NCBI GenBank assembly: GCA_900319245.1
Contig: ONNQ01000022.1
Location: 1-50,995, forward strand
Reading direction: 5' to 3'
Source: an uncultured Lachnospiraceae bacterium
GTDB lineage: Bacteria > Bacillota > Clostridia > Lachnospirales > Lachnospiraceae
Length of the DNA stretch: 50,995 bases
Below are positions 7,932-17,450 of this stretch, in pieces. The first letter of the stretch is position 1; every line of letters begins with the position of its first letter. Position numbers and translations under genes: made by a program. The notes beneath the pieces are model-generated. The model ran no database searches, was not told the DNA's origin, and worked only from the letters and a program-made list of their open reading frames with translations.

Positions 7932-9611
7932 ATGAGAAACAGAGTATTGGTGAGCCTCATGTGCGCCTGCACAGTCGCAGCGACAGTTGTCGGCTGCGGA
8001 TCCGGCGCAGGGGGGAATAAAACAGAGGCAGCACAGGCCGAAGCGACCACAGCGGAAGAAGCCGCAGAGGCAGATACGGCGGAAGCACTTGCAGAGGCGC
8101 GAGAGCCCCAGTTCATTACGACGACGACAGCCGCTAATTTTACGGGTGAAAAATATGAGAGTGAGGACGGATGGTCTTGCAGGTATGACGCTGACCTCAT
8201 GGAAGTCAACGAGCGCAGTGATGCGGTGGAATTCATCTATACGGGGGAGAGCAACGGCACCAATAAGCTGATCGTTCGCTATATTCCCAACACATCCACA
8301 GATCTTGCGATTGCGGACGCGCTGATCCAGTACGACGGCGAGAGGATCGAGCGCGGAGAGGGATATTTTGGCGGAAGGACGGATATATGGGCCTTTTACG
8401 CGGATGTGATCCGGAATGGATGGCGCAACACGGTTGGCTTTACGGCAGTCGAGTACAATGAAGGCGTGCTTTTCATCGAGAGAGACCGTTATACGGAGGA
8501 CGACGAGGAGAAGCAGCAGCAGATCACAGATACGATCAACAATACGCTGGGCAGCTTTGAATTCGAGGACTTCGCGCCGCAGGAGGAGTACGACTACATA
8601 CCCGGCAAATATGTGCTGGAGGAGTCCTCGCTGGAAGGAGACGCCGAGAATTACGCGAAGTCTGTACGGTTAAACGCAGATCACACAGGCGAGATCACCA
8701 TACAGGACACGGTGCCGATTATCTGGCTTGCCAGAGACGGACTGATCAAAGAGGACTATGTGGGCGGCGAATCCTACTATTTCTCGATCGAGGGCGAGTA
8801 TCTTTACCTGCAGCAGGACGGAGAATGGATCGAATACCACAAGAAGCTGGGAGCGAACACCGGCGTCGCCAACATGGACGCGTCCGGCAGGGATCCGATG
8901 GCGTTTGCAACGTACGAGAACGAGAACGGATGGCTGGTCTATTATGACAAAAGGCTCTTTCAGGTAAACGAAAGCTATAACGCGGTCGACTTTGTATATG
9001 GGGAATCGGAAGACGATACGGATAAACTGAGATTTTCCTACGAAGAGGACGCGACGACCGACGAGGTGCTCGCGGACATCGAGAGCGATTATGACCACGA
9101 TCAGATCCAGCGCAGCGAGGGGTATTTTGGCGGCGGCCGCGAGGCGTGGGGCTTCACAGTGACAATTACAGAAGACAGCGACGCCGGGCGAAAGAAGATC
9201 TATACAGCGATGGAACACAATGGCGGCGTCCTGCTTGTTGAGAGAACCGCTCATACGTCGGACAGCGAGGAGCAGACCAGGATGGACGCGGCCTTCGAGG
9301 AGATCGCCACCACATTCCTGTTCACAGAGCACGATCAGCCGCAGGAGTATGACTATATTCCCGGCAAATACCTGCTCAATGACAAAATTCTGCAAAAAGA
9401 CGCAAGCAATTATCCGAAGTCGGTCGTCCTTAGAGATAACCATTCCGGCACCATGGGAGATATGGATATTGTCTGGTACGCAAGAGATGGAATCCTCAAG
9501 GAGGATAAGGCGGGCGGAAAGACCTACGATTATCACTTCGAGGGCGATACGCTCTATGTCGACATGGACGGCGAATGGGTCGAGTTTGAGAGAGAAGAAA
9601 CGGACGACTAA
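7932..9611 (+). CDS. Lipoprotein with two tandem copies of an unknown domain
   Basis: A 559-residue lipoprotein: signal peptide with lipobox VVGC (Cys22), an Ala/Glu-rich linker, then two related halves. Each half has a D/NGW segment, a Y-G-E-S segment followed by a K-L strand, an EGYFGG motif and the signature YDYIPGKY, followed by a KSV-x-L-x-x-x-H-x-G repeat near its end. The copies lie at about residues 73-305 and 320-555. I recognise no named family. Acidic composition and membrane anchoring suggest an extracellular binding or envelope role, but nothing identifies a ligand. The ribosome-binding site is GGAGGAG. Confidence 0.8.
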   Translation: MRNRVLVSLMCACTVAATVVGCGSGAGGNKTEAAQAEATTAEEAAEADTAEALAEAREPQFITTTTAANFTGEKYESEDGWSCRYDADLMEVNERSDAVEFIYTGESNGTNKLIVRYIPNTSTDLAIADALIQYDGERIERGEGYFGGRTDIWAFYADVIRNGWRNTVGFTAVEYNEGVLFIERDRYTEDDEEKQQQITDTINNTLGSFEFEDFAPQEEYDYIPGKYVLEESSLEGDAENYAKSVRLNADHTGEITIQDTVPIIWLARDGLIKEDYVGGESYYFSIEGEYLYLQQDGEWIEYHKKLGANTGVANMDASGRDPMAFATYENENGWLVYYDKRLFQVNESYNAVDFVYGESEDDTDKLRFSYEEDATTDEVLADIESDYDHDQIQRSEGYFGGGREAWGFTVTITEDSDAGRKKIYTAMEHNGGVLLVERTAHTSDSEEQTRMDAAFEEIATTFLFTEHDQPQEYDYIPGKYLLNDKILQKDASNYPKSVVLRDNHSGTMGDMDIVWYARDGILKEDKAGGKTYDYHFEGDTLYVDMDGEWVEFEREETDD

Positions 9612-9655
9612 ACCGCTTTGCGGCCGTGCAGGGATGAAATAGAAAGGGGATATGT

Positions 9656-10438
9656 ATGTATGCACTTGTAACCGGCGCCAGTGCCGGCATCGGTATGGAG
9701 ATCGCCAAATACCTGGCCGTCAAGGGCTACGACCTGATCCTGACGGCCCGCAGGGAGGACCGCCTTGAGAAGCTGCGCAGCCAGATCCTTCATAAGTATC
9801 CGGAGAGGAACGTGATCGTGATCCCGGCCGACTTGTCTTCCAGAGAGGAATGTATGCGCCTTTTCAAAGAGTCCTGCGAGAAGGCGGGCGCGGAGAACAT
9901 TGATTTTGTTGTCAACAACGCAGGGATGGGCGTATACGGCCGCTTTTTGGAGACGGATCTGGACAAAGAACTGACGCTGATCGATCTCAATGTGACGTCA
10001 GTCCATATCCTGTCCAAGCTGTTCCTTCGGCAGATGGTGCAAAATGGACATGGCGTACTACTCAATGTGGGATCCTGCGCGGGATTCACGTCGGGGCCGA
10101 CCTTTTCCAGCTACTATGCCTCCAAGAACTACGTCGTGCGGCTCACAGAGGCTATTCACGAGGAACTGCGGCAGGCGGGGAGCCCGGTAAAAGTCTCCTG
10201 CCTGTGCCCGGGACCGGTTGACACCGCGTTTAATGACAATTCGGGAGTCCTTGTGTCCGGCAAACAGATCACAGCGAAGCAAGCCGCGCGGGAAGGCGTG
10301 GACGGCGCGCTGCGCGGGAAGATGATCGTCATTCCGGGCACAAAGATGAAGCTGGTCACGATTGGATCCCATCTTCTGGGAGAGCATCTCTCTACCCGCA
10401 TCAACTATAGGATCCAGAAGAAAAAGGCCGGGGAATAG
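9656..10438 (+). CDS. Short-chain dehydrogenase/reductase (SDR)
   Basis: A classical SDR of 260 residues. The Rossmann cofactor motif TGASAGIG is at residues 6-13, NNAG follows strand four, the catalytic Ser lies in NVGSCAG and the catalytic Tyr-Lys in YYASK. LCPGPVDTAF follows, typical of the DltE/YqjQ-like group. It would oxidise or reduce an alcohol/ketone with NAD(P)H; the substrate is unknown. The start at 9656 has AAAGGGGA upstream. It follows the duplicated-domain lipoprotein by 44 nt and may be co-transcribed with it. Confidence 0.9.
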   Translation: MYALVTGASAGIGMEIAKYLAVKGYDLILTARREDRLEKLRSQILHKYPERNVIVIPADLSSREECMRLFKESCEKAGAENIDFVVNNAGMGVYGRFLETDLDKELTLIDLNVTSVHILSKLFLRQMVQNGHGVLLNVGSCAGFTSGPTFSSYYASKNYVVRLTEAIHEELRQAGSPVKVSCLCPGPVDTAFNDNSGVLVSGKQITAKQAAREGVDGALRGKMIVIPGTKMKLVTIGSHLLGEHLSTRINYRIQKKKAGE

Positions 10439-10546
10439 GACCGATACGAAAGGGATCATGCGGCACGCAGGCCGCGCAAGGCGGCAGCGTGCATGTCTGC
10501 AGTTTCATAGTAAGATTAGGTAAAACAGGGGTATCAGGGGACACAA
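10439..10546. other. Intergenic hairpin upstream of the WYL regulator
   Basis: GCACGC (10463-10468) pairs with GCGTGC (10487-10492), with an inner GCCGC/GCGGC stem. No T-run follows, so it is not a standard terminator. It could be a transcript 3' end structure of the SDR gene or a 5' structure of the next message. Confidence 0.4.
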
Positions 10547-11530
10547 ATGGAAGGGATTCGCAATAAGCAGCGCCCATTCAGGCTGCTCAAGTATTTATAT
10601 GAAAACACGGATGAGGAACATCCTGTCACAACGTCGGAGCTGGTGGAGATTTTTAAAGCAGAGGACGCGCATGCGTCGCGAAAGACCGTGAAGGATGATA
10701 TCGACATCCTGACTCAAGAAGGGTTTGATATCATTACGATCCGCAGTACGCAGAACTCATTTTTCCTGGGAGGGCGTACGATGGAAGTTCCGGAGCTCAA
10801 GCTCCTGATCGACGCAGTATCTTCCTGCCGCTTTATTTCGAAAGAAAAGAGTGCGGTTCTGATCGGCAAATTGAAGAAAATGACCAGCAAAGAGCAGGCG
10901 GCAAAACTTACGCGGCACATGTATGTGGCAGACAGGGTCAAAGCAGACAATCACCAGCTGCTTTATATTGTGGATACGATCACGGATGCGATCAACGAGG
11001 GGAACAAGATCCGGTTTCAGTATTTTGACTACAATGCATCCAAGGAGCGGTTCCTGCGTCACGACGGAGCGGAGTACAAGGTGAGTCCCTACGCGCTTTT
11101 ATGGGATGACAATAATTACTACATGTGCGGCTATTCGGATGAGAGGGAAGGGATTACGAACTATCGGGTGGACCGCATGTGCAATACGCACAAACTCGCG
11201 GAGGCGGCGGTACCGCTGCCCGCCGGAATTGATATCGAGGAGTATGTGGAGCACCAGTTCAGGATGTTCCAAGGCGAAGAAGTCGACGTGACGCTGGAAT
11301 GCGAAAACGGTATGATGCGCTATATAATCGACCGGTTCGGCGAGGACGTGGAGACATGGAACATCACGGACGATGCATTTGGGGTGAAGGTCCATGTGAC
11401 GGACAGCCCGACCTTTTACGGATGGGTCTTCTCCTTTGCGGGAAAGGTGAAGATCACGGGACCGGACCGGATCCGGGACAAGTATGGTGAAATGGTGAGT
11501 GCCGCGGCAGAGGGAAACGCTGCGGAATAA
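10547..11530 (+). CDS. WYL-domain transcriptional regulator
   Basis: 327 residues. An N-terminal winged-helix DNA-binding domain (RPFRLLKYLYENT through SRKTVKDDIDILTQEG, residues 7-65) is followed by a linker and a WYL domain with SPYALLWDDNNYYMCGY and the downstream YRVDRM motif. WYL proteins are ligand-responsive regulators, often binding nucleic acids or nucleotides. The target is unknown. It sits 23 nt upstream of the LytTR regulator start, so the three regulatory genes 10547-13617 may form one transcript. Confidence 0.9.
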   Translation: MEGIRNKQRPFRLLKYLYENTDEEHPVTTSELVEIFKAEDAHASRKTVKDDIDILTQEGFDIITIRSTQNSFFLGGRTMEVPELKLLIDAVSSCRFISKEKSAVLIGKLKKMTSKEQAAKLTRHMYVADRVKADNHQLLYIVDTITDAINEGNKIRFQYFDYNASKERFLRHDGAEYKVSPYALLWDDNNYYMCGYSDEREGITNYRVDRMCNTHKLAEAAVPLPAGIDIEEYVEHQFRMFQGEEVDVTLECENGMMRYIIDRFGEDVETWNITDDAFGVKVHVTDSPTFYGWVFSFAGKVKITGPDRIRDKYGEMVSAAAEGNAAE

Positions 11531-11553
11531 ACTGCGCGGGGGAGGCAGTGGAC

Positions 11554-12255
11554 ATGCTGCATATAGCAATTGTAGAAGATGAAGAGAAATATGCGAAGGA
11601 GCTGGAGGAATACATTCACCGCTATGGGGCGGAGACGTCGCGCCAGTTCAAAGTCACGCATTTTCAGGACGGCGAGGACCTGGTGGAGAGCTACAGCGGC
11701 GAATTTGACCTGCTGCTGATGGACATTCAGATGCAGTTTATGGATGGCATGACCGCAGCCGAGAAGATCCGCGAGCACGATCAGCAGGTGCAGATCATCT
11801 TTATCACCAACCGGAATGATTATGCGATCCGCGGCTACGAAGTAGATGCGCTCGATTATGTCTTAAAGCCTGTCAGCTATTATATTTTTGCCAAAAAACT
11901 GGACAAAGCCCTGTCCAGGATCGCGAACAAAAAGAGCGAGACGATCACGATCAGCACAAAGACCGGCGTCCGCCTCATTAAGCTGGAGGAGCTGTATTAC
12001 ATTGAGAGCGACGCCCATAACCTGATCTATCACACGGCAAAGGGCGCGTTTGTCACCAGGGAGCGCATTAAAGACGCGGAGAAAGCGCTGGAGGGCAAAG
12101 GGTTCTTTCGAAGCAACAAATGCTATCTGGTAAACCTGCAGCACGTAGACGGCATCAGTGACGGCTGCTGTGAGATCCATGGGGAGAAGCTCTTGATCAG
12201 CCGGGCAAGGCGCGGGGAGTTCATGGAGGCGCTGTCCAGACAGATGGGCGGCTGA
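11554..12255 (+). CDS. LytTR family response regulator
   Basis: 233 residues: a receiver domain with acidic pocket EDE (8-10), phospho-acceptor Asp57 in LLLMDIQM and the late Lys in LKPVSY, then a LytTR DNA-binding domain (about 130-230) with IESDAHNLIYH and FFRSNKCYLVNL. I chose the ATG at 11554 since GGAGG lies 8 nt upstream; the GTG at 11548 is too close to it. Partner of the GHKL kinase that starts 29 nt downstream, as in AgrAC-like systems controlling peptide or envelope responses. Confidence 0.92.
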   Translation: MLHIAIVEDEEKYAKELEEYIHRYGAETSRQFKVTHFQDGEDLVESYSGEFDLLLMDIQMQFMDGMTAAEKIREHDQQVQIIFITNRNDYAIRGYEVDALDYVLKPVSYYIFAKKLDKALSRIANKKSETITISTKTGVRLIKLEELYYIESDAHNLIYHTAKGAFVTRERIKDAEKALEGKGFFRSNKCYLVNLQHVDGISDGCCEIHGEKLLISRARRGEFMEALSRQMGG

Positions 12256-12283
12256 CACGAAAGGATCGGATCCGGGGGAAACG

Positions 12284-13617
12284 ATGAGTACGATTGCCAC
12301 AACATTTCCTGACATACCAAGACTCTATACAGGTATTGCGGAATGGGCGTCCTGTATGCTTTTTATATGCTATATGCCGCGCAGGCGCAGCAAAACCATG
12401 ACCGCCGCGATCGCTGCGGTGTTTCTTCTGGTGCAGTGTCTGTTCTTAATTGTGACTGCCAAGGTTCCTTTGTTTTTCTGGATTCCCTGCATGCTGACGG
12501 CGTTTGGCCTGATGGTTGTATTTCTCGCCATTTGTATGGAGTACCCCCTGCACATCAGCCTCTACTATGCGCTGCTTGCGCTGGTTGCGGCAGAGTTTAT
12601 GGCGTCGCTCGGGTGGCAGATCGTGCGGGAGGTCTACAGGCACTGGGGCAGGACAAATTGGCTGATAGAGGCGATTCTGATGGCGGTCACCTATCTGCTG
12701 GTCCTTGCCTCCATTGGCTGGCTTGAAAAAAGGACGCTGGAGGCACAGCTGGAAGTCCGCGTGCAGTGGGAGGATCTGATCCCGCCTTTGATCGTCGTCG
12801 TCGCGACCTTTTCCATCAGCAATCTGGGTTTTGCCCTCAATATACTGGGAAAGGGCATGACGGGAGACGCCGACCTGTTCAACACACGAACACTGATCGA
12901 TCTGGGCGGACTGACGCTTCTGTACGCGATCCGTTTACGACTGATCGGCATACAGGCGCAGCGCGAGCTGGAGCGCATCCAGACCATTCTCAACGCCCAG
13001 TATGAAAAATACAGAAACGCAAGAGAAGCCATCGACATGGTCAACCTCAAGTATCATGACTTAAAGCACCAGATCGTAGGGCTCCGTGCGGAAATGGATC
13101 CGGAGAAGCGAAGCCAGACGCTGGCCGAGATGGAGGCGCAGCTGGAAGAGTACAAGCCGGAGCGGCAGACGGGCAATCCGGTCCTGGACGCCATCCTGTC
13201 CGGTAAAGAGGCGCAGATCCGGGGCCTTGGGATCGCGTTTACCTGCGTGGCGGATGGGGCGCTTCTTTCGCCCATGCACGTGGTGGATATCTGCTCCATC
13301 TTCGGAAACGCGCTGGAAAACGCGATCGAATGTGAAGCGACTGTGCAGGAACGAGGCAGGCGGTGGATCCACATGGTCGTAACGGAAAAGAAAGGATTTG
13401 TGTTTGCCGAAATCTCCAACTATTGCGAAGGGGAGCTCCTTATGAAAGACGGGATGCCTGTGACGTCAAAAAGGACAGGGGACTGCACGGATATGGCGTG
13501 CGCAGCATCGGATATACCGCCCGAAAATATGGGGGAACGGCCACGTTTGAGAAGGGACCGGAGCAGTTTACGGTCCGGATCCTGCTCCCGAGCCCGGTCT
13601 CGCAGAGCACCCGGTAG
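12284..13617 (+). pseudogene. GHKL sensor histidine kinase with a frameshift in the ATPase domain
   Basis: The N-terminus has about six membrane helices (to residue 225), then a coiled segment and the His motif KYHDLKHQ, followed by the ATPase N-box IFGNALENAIEC. After PVTSK the frame changes: the 0 frame runs on into Arg/Ser-rich nonsense to 13678, while the frame one base back continues with DRGLHGYGVRSI (G-box) and KYGGTATFEKGPEQFTVRILLP and stops at 13617. The shift lies at the A5 run 13468-13472, and one extra A would restore the kinase. It could be a real inactivating deletion or a homopolymer sequencing error. No valid -1 slippery heptamer in phase is present. Confidence 0.85.
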
Positions 13618-13679
13618 CCCCGGTCCTGTAAAAAAGCAGCAAGCCGACCATTTATGCCAGACAAAGAGCCGTTTATGAC

Positions 13680-13706
13680 AAAAGCCGTCCTAAGGGCGGC
13701 TTTTTT
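13680..13706 (+). terminator. Intrinsic terminator after the kinase
   Basis: AAGCCGTCC pairs with GGGCGGCTT (one wobble) around a TAA loop, followed by a run of six T. Confidence 0.8.
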
Positions 13707-13768
13707 GCTATAGTAATATATATTGCTGATTTTGTAACCGATGATGTTATTAGAAGAAGGGAGGATCA

Positions 13769-16198
13769 ATGAAGCATAAAGAACTGATTGATCAGCTGAC
13801 TTTGGAGGAAAAGGCTGCTCTTCTGGGCGGCAAGGGGGAATGGGACTCCAGAGATATTCCCAGACTCAACATTCCGTCGATGATCATGTCCGACGGCCCT
13901 CACGGATTAAGAAGACAGGCAGGCGCAGGAGATCACCTCGGCCTGAACGCTTCGCTTCCGGCGACATGTTTTCCGACCGCAGCGACAATGGCGGGCAGCT
14001 GGGACAAGGACCTTGGCACAGAAGTAGGCGTCGCACTGGGCGAAGAAGCGAAGGCCATGGGCGTCAACATTCTGCTCGGCCCCGGTATGAACATAAAGAG
14101 AAGCCCGCTTTGCGGACGTAATTTTGAATACTTTTCCGAGGACCCTTATCTGGCAGGCAAGATGGCGGCTTCCTATGTCAAGGGAATCCAGAGCCAGGGC
14201 GTATACTCCTGTATCAAACATTTCGCAGTGAACTCTCAGGAGGAGCGCCGCATGGCGATGAACGCAGTCGTGGACGAGCGCACCCTGCGCGAGATCTATC
14301 TGACCGGCTTTGAACTGGCGATCGATGAGGCTAAGCCCGGTTCCATCATGACATCCTATAACCAGGTCAACGGCGAGTACGCCAATGAGAGCATGCATCT
14401 TCTCAAGGATATTCTGCGCGGCGACTGGGGATTTGATGGATTTGTCGTCTCCGACTGGGGCGGCGCCAACGATCATGTCACGGCTGTAAAGGCAGGCTCC
14501 GACCTGGAGATGCCGGCGCCGGGTCTCGGCTCTGCAAGAGAGCTGGTGGAAGCGGTCAAGAACGGCAGCCTTTCTATGGAAGATCTGGACGCGTGTGTCG
14601 ATGAGCTTCTGGACGCAGTCCTTACAACGACAGAAGCGGCCAAGGGACACAGCGAGGAATTTGACATTGAGGGCCACCATGCACTGGCCAGAAAAGCAGC
14701 TGCAAACTGCGCAATCCTTCTTAAGAATGAAGAGGGAATCTTGCCGTTAAAGGCGGGCACCAAGGTTGCGGTTGTCGGCGACTTCGCTTTCCAGCCCAGA
14801 TACCAGGGCGCAGGCTCCTCCATGGTCAACTCGACAAAGGTAGAGACCATCGAGAACCTGATCAAGGAAGAGAAGGATCTGGAAGTTACGGCGATGTGCC
14901 ACGGCTATAAGAGAAACGGCGAGGCAGATGAGGCGCTCCTGAGCGAAGCTGTCAAGGCGGCGGAAAGTGCAGATGTGGTTCTGTACTTCTTTGGTCTCGA
15001 CGAGATGAGCGAGTCCGAGGGACTTGACCGCACGCATATGCACATCCCGCAGGTACAGGTCGACGTGCTCCGCGCGATGGCCAAGGTCAATCCCAACGTA
15101 GTCGGCGTGATCAGCGCAGGCTCCTCCATCGAGATGGAGTGGGAGGATTCCCTGAAGGCGATCCTGCACGGCTATCTGACAGGCCAGGCGGGCGCAGGCG
15201 CGATGCTCGACCTCCTCACAGGCCGCATCAATCCTTCCGGCAAGCTGACAGAGACCTATTCCATGGTATATGAGGACATCCCGTCCTCCGCATATTATCC
15301 GGCCAAGGAGAGAAACTCTGATTACAGAGAAGCGCTGTATGTCGGATATCGGTATTTTGACACCTATAAGAAGGCTGTCCGCTATCCCTTCGGATTCGGT
15401 CTGTCCTACACGACCTTTGCGTACTCTGATCTCAAGGTCGCAGAGGACGGCGTGACCTTCACGATCACCAACACCGGCAGCCGCGACGGCGCGGAAGTCG
15501 CACAGCTCTATGTCGGACTTCCCGGCAGCAAGATCCTGCGCGCTGAGAAGGAACTTAAGGGCTTCGCGAAGGTATTTCTGAAAGCCGGCGAGTCCAAGAC
15601 GGTTGCAATTCCGTTCGATAAATACACATTCCGCTATTGGAACGTCAAGAAGAACGGATGGGCTGTCGAGGGCGGCACTTACGCGATCAGCGTAGGCAGT
15701 TCTGTGGCGGATATCTGTCTCACAGGCACACTGGAAGTGGTCGGCGACGCGGCACCTGCACCTTATGATGAGGCGAAGCTCGCGGCCTACAGAGAAGGAA
15801 AGCTCAAAGAGATCCCGGATGAGGCGTTCGCAGAGCTCCTGGGCGGACCGGTTCCGGATGGCAGCTGGACCAGTGAACTGACAGAGAACGACGCGATCTG
15901 CCAGCTGGTCAACGCAAAGAGCGGCCTTGCGAGATTTGTCTACAAGCAGCTCGAGAAGAAGAAACAGGCTGCAGACGCGGCAGGCAAGCCCGATCTGAAT
16001 GTTCTGTTTATCTACAACATGCCTTTCAGAGCGATCGGCAAGATGACAGGCGGCGCAGTCGACAAGAAGATGGTCGAAGGTATGGTGGAAGTAGTCAACG
16101 GACACTTCTTCGGCGGACTGGGCAAGGTGATCGGCGGCTACTTCGCAAACGGCCGTGAGAACAAGAAATACGAGAAATTACTGAAGGGAGATAAGTGA
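13769..16198 (+). CDS. Glycoside hydrolase family 3 beta-glucosidase
   Basis: 809 residues without a signal peptide, hence cytoplasmic. GH3 N-terminal barrel with SDGPHGLRRQ and the nucleophile Asp in FVVSDWGG; GH3 C-terminal domain (about 300-520) with the LLKNEEGILPL start and YPFGFGLSYTTF; a fibronectin III-like domain; then an extra C-terminal part of about 130 residues (DEAFAELLGGPVPDG onward) seen in some gut Clostridia homologues. It would hydrolyse beta-glucosides imported from plant oligosaccharides. RBS is GGGAGG. Its stop is 4 nt before the GtrA-like gene, so the two are translationally close. Confidence 0.93.
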   Translation: MKHKELIDQLTLEEKAALLGGKGEWDSRDIPRLNIPSMIMSDGPHGLRRQAGAGDHLGLNASLPATCFPTAATMAGSWDKDLGTEVGVALGEEAKAMGVNILLGPGMNIKRSPLCGRNFEYFSEDPYLAGKMAASYVKGIQSQGVYSCIKHFAVNSQEERRMAMNAVVDERTLREIYLTGFELAIDEAKPGSIMTSYNQVNGEYANESMHLLKDILRGDWGFDGFVVSDWGGANDHVTAVKAGSDLEMPAPGLGSARELVEAVKNGSLSMEDLDACVDELLDAVLTTTEAAKGHSEEFDIEGHHALARKAAANCAILLKNEEGILPLKAGTKVAVVGDFAFQPRYQGAGSSMVNSTKVETIENLIKEEKDLEVTAMCHGYKRNGEADEALLSEAVKAAESADVVLYFFGLDEMSESEGLDRTHMHIPQVQVDVLRAMAKVNPNVVGVISAGSSIEMEWEDSLKAILHGYLTGQAGAGAMLDLLTGRINPSGKLTETYSMVYEDIPSSAYYPAKERNSDYREALYVGYRYFDTYKKAVRYPFGFGLSYTTFAYSDLKVAEDGVTFTITNTGSRDGAEVAQLYVGLPGSKILRAEKELKGFAKVFLKAGESKTVAIPFDKYTFRYWNVKKNGWAVEGGTYAISVGSSVADICLTGTLEVVGDAAPAPYDEAKLAAYREGKLKEIPDEAFAELLGGPVPDGSWTSELTENDAICQLVNAKSGLARFVYKQLEKKKQAADAAGKPDLNVLFIYNMPFRAIGKMTGGAVDKKMVEGMVEVVNGHFFGGLGKVIGGYFANGRENKKYEKLLKGDK

Positions 16199-16202
16199 GC
16201 AA

Positions 16203-16766
16203 ATGAAAGACTTTATGAATAACTTCGCGCAGAAGCATCCCAAGGCGGCGCAGTGGATCCGCGAAGGCGGCCTGTTCATTCTCTTCAGCTATGTGGTCAC
16301 TTTTATCAAGTACCTGCTGCTGACATTCCTCCCCGGCTTCTACCATGGTTTGGTAGGAGACGTAGAGTGGGTGTGGCCCGGTATCCGGACACAGATGTTT
16401 GGCGTTCCCTTCACATTGGCACTGATCGGAAACAGTCTTGCAGACGGAGGTCTTGCCTTCACTCTGGCCAACTATACATCCATCATCCTGGGTGAATGCA
16501 TCAACTTCCCGCTGCAGAGGAACGTAACCTTCCGCAGTAAGGGCCCGGTCGGACTGCAGATCTTTTTCCACGCACTGGGAACGATCGGCGTCATGCTGGT
16601 CATGAACCTGTTCACCTGTATCTGGAACCCTGTTACGGCAGCAATCGGCATTCCGGACGCAGTCCGCAACATCGTGACAACGATCGCGACGGGCGGCGTC
16701 GCAATGGTCATCATCTTTGCCATTGACAAGACTATTTTCGCCCCCGGCTTTGGCGAGAAGAAATAA
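16203..16766 (+). CDS. GtrA-like four-helix membrane protein
   Basis: 187 residues with four hydrophobic segments (about 21-42, 66-90, 105-135, 150-172). The ECINFPLQRNVTFRSK segment between helices resembles the Asn-Phe-x-x-x-Arg-x-x-x-Phe motif of GtrA proteins, which move lipid-linked sugars across the membrane. Here it starts 4 nt after the GH3 gene. Whether it serves glycan export or has another role is not clear. A strong terminator follows. Confidence 0.7.
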   Translation: MKDFMNNFAQKHPKAAQWIREGGLFILFSYVVTFIKYLLLTFLPGFYHGLVGDVEWVWPGIRTQMFGVPFTLALIGNSLADGGLAFTLANYTSIILGECINFPLQRNVTFRSKGPVGLQIFFHALGTIGVMLVMNLFTCIWNPVTAAIGIPDAVRNIVTTIATGGVAMVIIFAIDKTIFAPGFGEKK

Positions 16767-16827
16767 TCCCGCGCAGGGAGCGGCAGCGTAAGCCGGTGGT
16801 CGGAGGACCTGATGTGATCCGATACAG

Positions 16828-16859
16828 ATCCCCTCTCCGGTTTCGGAGAGGGGATTTTT
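16828..16859 (+). terminator. Intrinsic terminator after the GH3/GtrA-like pair
   Basis: A perfect 12-bp stem (16828-16839 with 16844-16855), GTTT loop and a T5 tract. Confidence 0.9.
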
Positions 16860-16891
16860 GTTGCAAATAATCTTTACGAATTATGCAAATG

Positions 16892-16919
16892 TTGCAATTT
16901 TCTGATTTAGGAGTATGCT
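16892..16919 (+). promoter_or_regulatory. Candidate promoter of the Mrp-type operon
   Basis: TTGCAA (16892-16897), 16-bp spacer, TATGCT (16914-16919), 64 nt upstream of the first gene. An inverted repeat ACCGG-TTTCGG-CCGGT follows in the leader, between promoter and start codon. Match quality is moderate. Confidence 0.45.
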
Positions 16920-16982
16920 AAAAGAGATATTTTATCTAACTATGTACCAAACCGGTTTCGGCCGGTAAAGTCGGGAGACAAT

Positions 16983-17438
16983 ATGGCAATACTGTTGTTT
17001 CTTCTGTGGATCATATGGAACGGAAGGCTGAGCGTGGAAATTATCCTCTTCGGCGTACTTCTGACTGTGCCCGCTTTTTTATTCGGAGTAAAAGTGCTGG
17101 GTTACAGTCTTGAAAGTGAGTGCCGGTTCTGGAGGAACTTCCCGCTCTTTTTGTTATACACGCTGACCCTGATCCGGGAGATCTTTAAGGCGGCGCTGGC
17201 AGTCGCATTGCTCGCATTTGATCCGAAAGGGAAACCGGAACCGGTGATCGTGGAATTTGACTCCGGACTCCCCACCGACTTTCAGAATGTGCTTCTTGCA
17301 AATTCCATCACACTGACGCCGGGCACATATACGCTGTTTCAGGATAAGGATCACTTTGTGGTCCACTGCCTGCGCAGGGAATATGCAGAAGGAATGGACA
17401 ATTCCACGTTTGTAGAGCTGCTCAGAAAGGTGAAATGA
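16983..17438 (+). CDS. mnhE: Mrp/Mnh antiporter subunit E
   Basis: 151 residues. Two N-terminal hydrophobic helices, a LLYTLTLIREIFKAA amphipathic segment, then a soluble tail with LANSITLTPGTYTL, the hallmark of MrpE/MnhE. In Mrp complexes this small subunit is part of the accessory module that couples antiporter subunits. It is the first gene of a ten-gene same-strand run with short gaps or overlaps. Confidence 0.92.
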   Translation: MAILLFLLWIIWNGRLSVEIILFGVLLTVPAFLFGVKVLGYSLESECRFWRNFPLFLLYTLTLIREIFKAALAVALLAFDPKGKPEPVIVEFDSGLPTDFQNVLLANSITLTPGTYTLFQDKDHFVVHCLRREYAEGMDNSTFVELLRKVK

Positions 17439-17450
17439 GGTTTCCGGAAT

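Noticed and set aside
13468-13490. Programmed -1 frameshift in the GHKL kinase
   Set aside because: The A5 run is not part of a proper slippery heptamer in the zero frame and no downstream pseudoknot or upstream Shine-Dalgarno-like stimulator is evident; a one-base deletion is simpler.
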